Origin: Diphasiastrum complanatum
Taxonomy: Eukaryota; Streptophyta; Lycopodiopsida; Lycopodiales; Lycopodiaceae
Direction: 5' to 3'
Assembly: GCA_029204225.1 (NCBI GenBank)
Contig: CM055103.1
Coordinates: 50,261,470 to 50,325,469 of the forward strand
Length of the DNA stretch: 64,000 bases
A program made the position numbers and the translations under genes. Below, piece after piece: positions 58,917-64,000 of this stretch. Below the pieces are notes generated by a model. That model ran no database searches and had not been told where the DNA came from. It saw nothing but the letters and a program-made list of their open reading frames with translations. Position 1 is the first letter of the stretch. Every line of letters begins with the position of its first letter.

Positions 58917-58986
<70 letters not shown>
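58906..58986. repeat. (GT)n-(TA)n compound microsatellite
   Basis: About 19 bp of GT (58,906-58,924) followed after one interruption by 60 bp of TA (58,927-58,986). Confidence 0.97.
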
Positions 58987-58989
<3 letters not shown>

Positions 58990-58991
<2 letters not shown>

Positions 58992-61690
58992 TGGATCATC
59001 CATGCATATGTATGTATGCATACAAACTCTTGTCATTTATTCATTAAATTTAAATATAATGTTCAATCATTTTGCAGTCCGGTCCTTCCTATAACGAGTT
59101 GATGTTATTCAACTTCGCAAATTGTTAATATGCCATCTAGATGTTGTAGATACCAAGCTCTAGATTTAGTTATTTTTCACGTTGTTTCTTCCAATCTTGT
59201 AAATATTCGACAACAGGTAATTTTAAGGATCATAATATACCTTTTTAGAAATCCCCTTCATGCACTAAACTTAACTTAAAAAAAACTCCAAACTAGCTTT
59301 GTAAGTTAGTCATATCATTGTGTTCATCTTGGGTCAACACATTCTTCATTGACATTATCGATTCTCTAGCCAATTCTAATTGATCTCAATTATTTTTATA
59401 GCCACACATGCATTATTATCTTTAAGTCGGTATCAATGTATGTTAGCATATCAATATGAATCTTAGTAATGTGTACATTGTGGGATAACAAAATATTTTC
59501 TCCCACAAAAATTTGCAAGAACCTTGGAATGTCCTATTTCAATGCAAATAAAAACTAACAAATTTTCACAGTCTTGCTTTTTTATGATGTTTTTTTAGAA
59601 TTTTTTTCATGCAATCGGAAATCAATGCATTTGTTTCCAAAATTTTCAGAAATGATTGATTTTGTGACAAACATTCATAAGAATCTTGCTACATATCCTA
59701 ACATTGGAGCCTCTCTTATGATTCAAATACTTCATCCATGCACGGTGGTAAGAGCCCCGTCTAATTGTGAAGGACTTCCTAGTATTTCTATCTACTCATC
59801 CTCCAAAATAAAAAGCTACTAAGAATTATGCTAATGGTTTTTAAATCGCAAACTATATTTGTGGCATATTTGTTTTAGAAAAGTTGGCAAACTTAAAGCT
59901 AAATTTTCTTTCAAACAGGTATTAAAGTTAATTCCATGTTTCATGCTCTATAGCCACGTGAGTGTTGGTATTGTGCACGATAGCTTCACATCATGACAAT
60001 CGTTGAACTCAAAAGTGATAGAGAAGTTGCTTACATTTTTTTTGTATTTCTAAAGTTACATTCATAAATCAGAAAAAGGTCGTTGGACACATTTGATATG
60101 TTTTAGTCAAAGTATCAAATGTTTGCAATGTTGCTAATCTCCTTCAAGTTCTTTGACATTTTTGACCATCTAGGTGTTAATTTAAGGGATGGAAGGTTAC
60201 ATCTATTATGAGTGTGGCTGAATGCACATGCCGATTGAGCCAAAGCATTTAATCTACAGTTAATCAATCATACCTAGAACCAAACTTGCTGAAACACATC
60301 ACATTTAAAATGCATTTGAACATATAGCTTTTACTTTTATTGTTTAAGCATTGATCCTACCCTCTCTAATGTAATCCATTTGTCCTTGTATGACAGCTAG
60401 TAAAATAAGTTTCCTACAATATAGCTTTTCAATCTTTTGGTGGTCTAATATTGAAAGATTGTCAAGACATTTAGTTGAATCTTCGAAACATCTGAAATGA
60501 AAAAAGTTTGAAATAGTAATAGAGACCTTGATTGAGGTGTTATTGCAAACAATAGCAATACAAACATTAAGCAAAGTCAATAGTTATATGCATGTGAATT
60601 GAGTCACCATCATAGGCAGTGTTGTTGTTAAATTTCCTTGCGTGTAATTGTATCCAATGCAACCATATTGATGGATGTCTGACATATATATAAACGAACA
60701 AAAAGTTTATACTGTAGATTTTGTAGAAACATGCATTAGAAATATCTATAATGTCTACAACATTATCTCAATAGTTGGAACAATTATACCTAGTCTAATC
60801 AAAGTTAGTGGCATTATTACTTCCTTTGACACTTACAAAGACCCACTAAAAAATATATCTATGTCTTACCTTATAGCTCCTAGCCATAATCTATGACTAA
60901 ATCTTGCCTCGCCCACCTACTGCTTGCTACATAGTGGTGCCATCATGACATCTAACTCATCTTCTCATCTCCATCAAGCAACACATTATCCTACTCTATT
61001 GAATCTACAATGAAAGGTCATCATCTATCCATATCATTCGAGTTAAAGTTCACCACACATACTAGAACATATTCATATGAGGCATACGAGGACCAATTAT
61101 CCCACAAATCCAACAAAATGTACCACAACAATCACTTTATTGGAAGTGTAGTAGAGTTAGTGGTATATAGTAGCATATATATTGGAAAATAGCAGCCTTT
61201 TGGTTGATAGTTTAATTTGATTCTTTAGTTGTTTATAGGAAAAGTCTCCTAGAAGGTGCCAAGGTTTTGACAATCCTTCTAGAACATATTAAGATTATTG
61301 ACATTACTATGTTGTGGCATTTTGTCCCTCATACACGTTTAGTATTTTAAGACCATGGTGATAAAATTGAACATTTGATATCAAGTAATAATTTGAAGGT
61401 GCTATATTGAATCTTGGAAAAAAGTCTACACACCAAAAAGAGCATTATATCATGAAAGTGGGAGAATATATTGGAAAAGGTTGTAAAAGTGTCACGATGG
61501 AGTTGGGGCCCATTATTGAGGAGCATCTAACTTTTGAGTGCAATTCCACATCAAGACTTTACATTATCTTATATGACGAAAACACTTTGAGATTTGATCA
61601 TCTCCAATGTTTGAACTAGGGACTTACGTGAAGACATCAAATTATCTTATGTGAGTAAAATACTTAATCCTATGTTTGAACTTGGTTGTG
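58990..61690. other. Non-coding region, no gene recognised
   Basis: About 2.7 kb of AT-rich sequence with short frames only. No domain, tRNA-like sequence or TE terminus was recognised. Confidence 0.6.

Positions 61691-61691
<1 letters not shown>

Positions 61692-61763
<72 letters not shown>
61692..61763. repeat. (CA)n microsatellite
   Basis: An uninterrupted CA run of about 72 bp. Confidence 0.98.

Positions 61764-62848
<1,085 letters not shown>

Positions 62849-62937
<89 letters not shown>
62849..62937. repeat. (TC)n-(AC)n compound microsatellite
   Basis: About 32 bp of TC (62,849-62,880) joined directly to 57 bp of AC (62,881-62,937). Confidence 0.98.
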
Positions 62938-62938
<1 letters not shown>

Positions 62939-64000
62939 GGGATTAATTTACAGGCTATTATCCTCTCATTCTATAAAGCATTAAATACACCTACAACCCT
63001 GATGTAGTTGGCCTTGACTGAGCTTGAAATTTGTAGAGTGCCGTCCTATTGGAGATGAAGGGTGTCATTTAATGTGCCACCCCAAGTATTACATGATGAT
63101 GAAACTGATGAATAACATCCATTCTCAAGGTTTGCCCTATTTTCTCCTTGCAATCCCATTGGTTGTCATGTTGATGACTTAAAAATAGGAGACCTCATGG
63201 ATGGAATTAGGAATACACAACCCTCTTGGATGTAATATGAGAATATGTAGCCCTCTTGGATGGAAGTGTAAGTTATGGAAGATTCTTGTGACCACATACT
63301 AAGCTTGATAAGGCGAATTAAGGATTGTCCTTTGCATAAAGGACAATAAAGGATTGTCCCATTGTCTCATTGCTACTACACCTAAAAAAAGAGGATATGC
63401 CAAATTCTTTTTATAGTATGCAAACCATTAACTTCCACTATACCCAATACGTGATGAGACAAGTAAACTCTAAGATAAATCTCCATAGTATGCTCATTGA
63501 TCATTTTCAGGGATTTGGGTTTTAGGTGAAGCTTGAGTTTTCATTTAACTTTCATTTAGTTTTACCAAATAATTAATTTTTAATGATGGCCTTCAAATGA
63601 CATTTAGTAAAGTTTTATGGGTTTCATTGAAAGGCTAAGAAGGGCATAGGCAACATGAAAGTGTAAAGTGAAAGCAAGATTGTTGAGTGGAGGTAAAAGA
63701 AAAGCTCTTTTGAAAAACACCTAGAGAGTTTTATACAAAGTTTTAAATCAAACCAAGGAAATCTACACCCACATGAAATCACACCATGAAATAGTCTATA
63801 TAGAATGGGGTACGAAATAAAAAAATCTACAATGAGGATGCCTTGTAGTCTTTGCATAGTTGCAACGAGCGCTGATAGCCAATGGTTTTCAGCGGTGTGG
63901 AATAATTTCTTTTTGATTTTTGTAAGCTATATAAAAATACGGTGACTTGATAATAAAAAATGATTATTTTGTAAAAGAAATGAGTAATGCCAAAATGTGT
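62938..64000. other. Non-coding region to window end, no gene recognised
   Basis: About 1.1 kb of AT-rich sequence. Two partial repeats of accctcttggatg...aatatg-type phrases occur near 63,215-63,260; no gene or TE motif was seen. Confidence 0.55.

Overview
The window is nuclear DNA of a land plant with a large, repeat-rich, AT-rich genome. The evidence is a plant-type cytosolic glutathione reductase, a spliced ABA/cold-response protein of the LTI65/LTI78 (CAP160) family, copia elements with initiator-Met-tRNA primer sites, Ty3/gypsy elements of two lineages, and long TA, GA/TC and CA microsatellites. The species cannot be fixed from sequence alone; a fern, gymnosperm or other big-genome plant would fit. 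Nothing here is prokaryotic: no operons, CRISPR arrays or Shine-Dalgarno-type genes.

Layout. 1-3.2 kb: minus-strand copia remnants. 3.2-6.4 kb: non-coding, with a GA-bearing dispersed repeat and small tandem repeats. 6.8-8.3 kb: a complete, intronless glutathione reductase gene (+). 8.3-10.7 kb: no gene seen. 10.7-13.65 kb: a complete seven-exon LTI65/CAP160-like gene (-), whose exons join into an unbroken 668-residue frame, with an ABRE/CE3-type cluster about 0.9 kb upstream of its ATG. 14.6-17.5 kb: no gene. 17,484-22,256: an intact non-autonomous LTR retrotransposon with 1,217-bp LTRs, the 5-bp target duplication ctcca, and no pol. 22.4-58.8 kb: a continuous nest of broken LTR retrotransposons. 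58.9-64 kb: non-coding, with microsatellites and an inverted copy of the repeat at 3.2-3.6 kb.

The nest reads as successive insertions. Minus-strand copia family A (22.8-25.8 and 33.66-34.42 kb) is interrupted by family B (25,814-33,655), which carries a chromovirus at 27,765-32,626. The right-hand A fragment is broken at 34,421 by plus-strand family C, C is broken at 36,594 by family D, D is split between 39,978 and 52,867 by a non-chromovirus gypsy element, that element carries a solo LTR and a 5'-truncated copia fragment, and the 3' LTR of D is broken by family E. Every pol region read is disabled by stops, frameshifts or truncation.

The two genes are the functional content. Glutathione reductase regenerates reduced glutathione with NADPH, and the LTI65-like protein belongs to a dehydration/cold/ABA-responsive family. 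Both relate to stress tolerance, but they are separate transcription units about 2.4 kb apart and converge tail to tail; a functional link is only inference. I did not find a clearly new biological system. The most unusual signals are a five-member array of degenerate stem-loops in the non-autonomous element, a probable GC-AG intron in the LTI65-like gene, and a long direct duplication of gypsy sequence around a truncated copia insertion.
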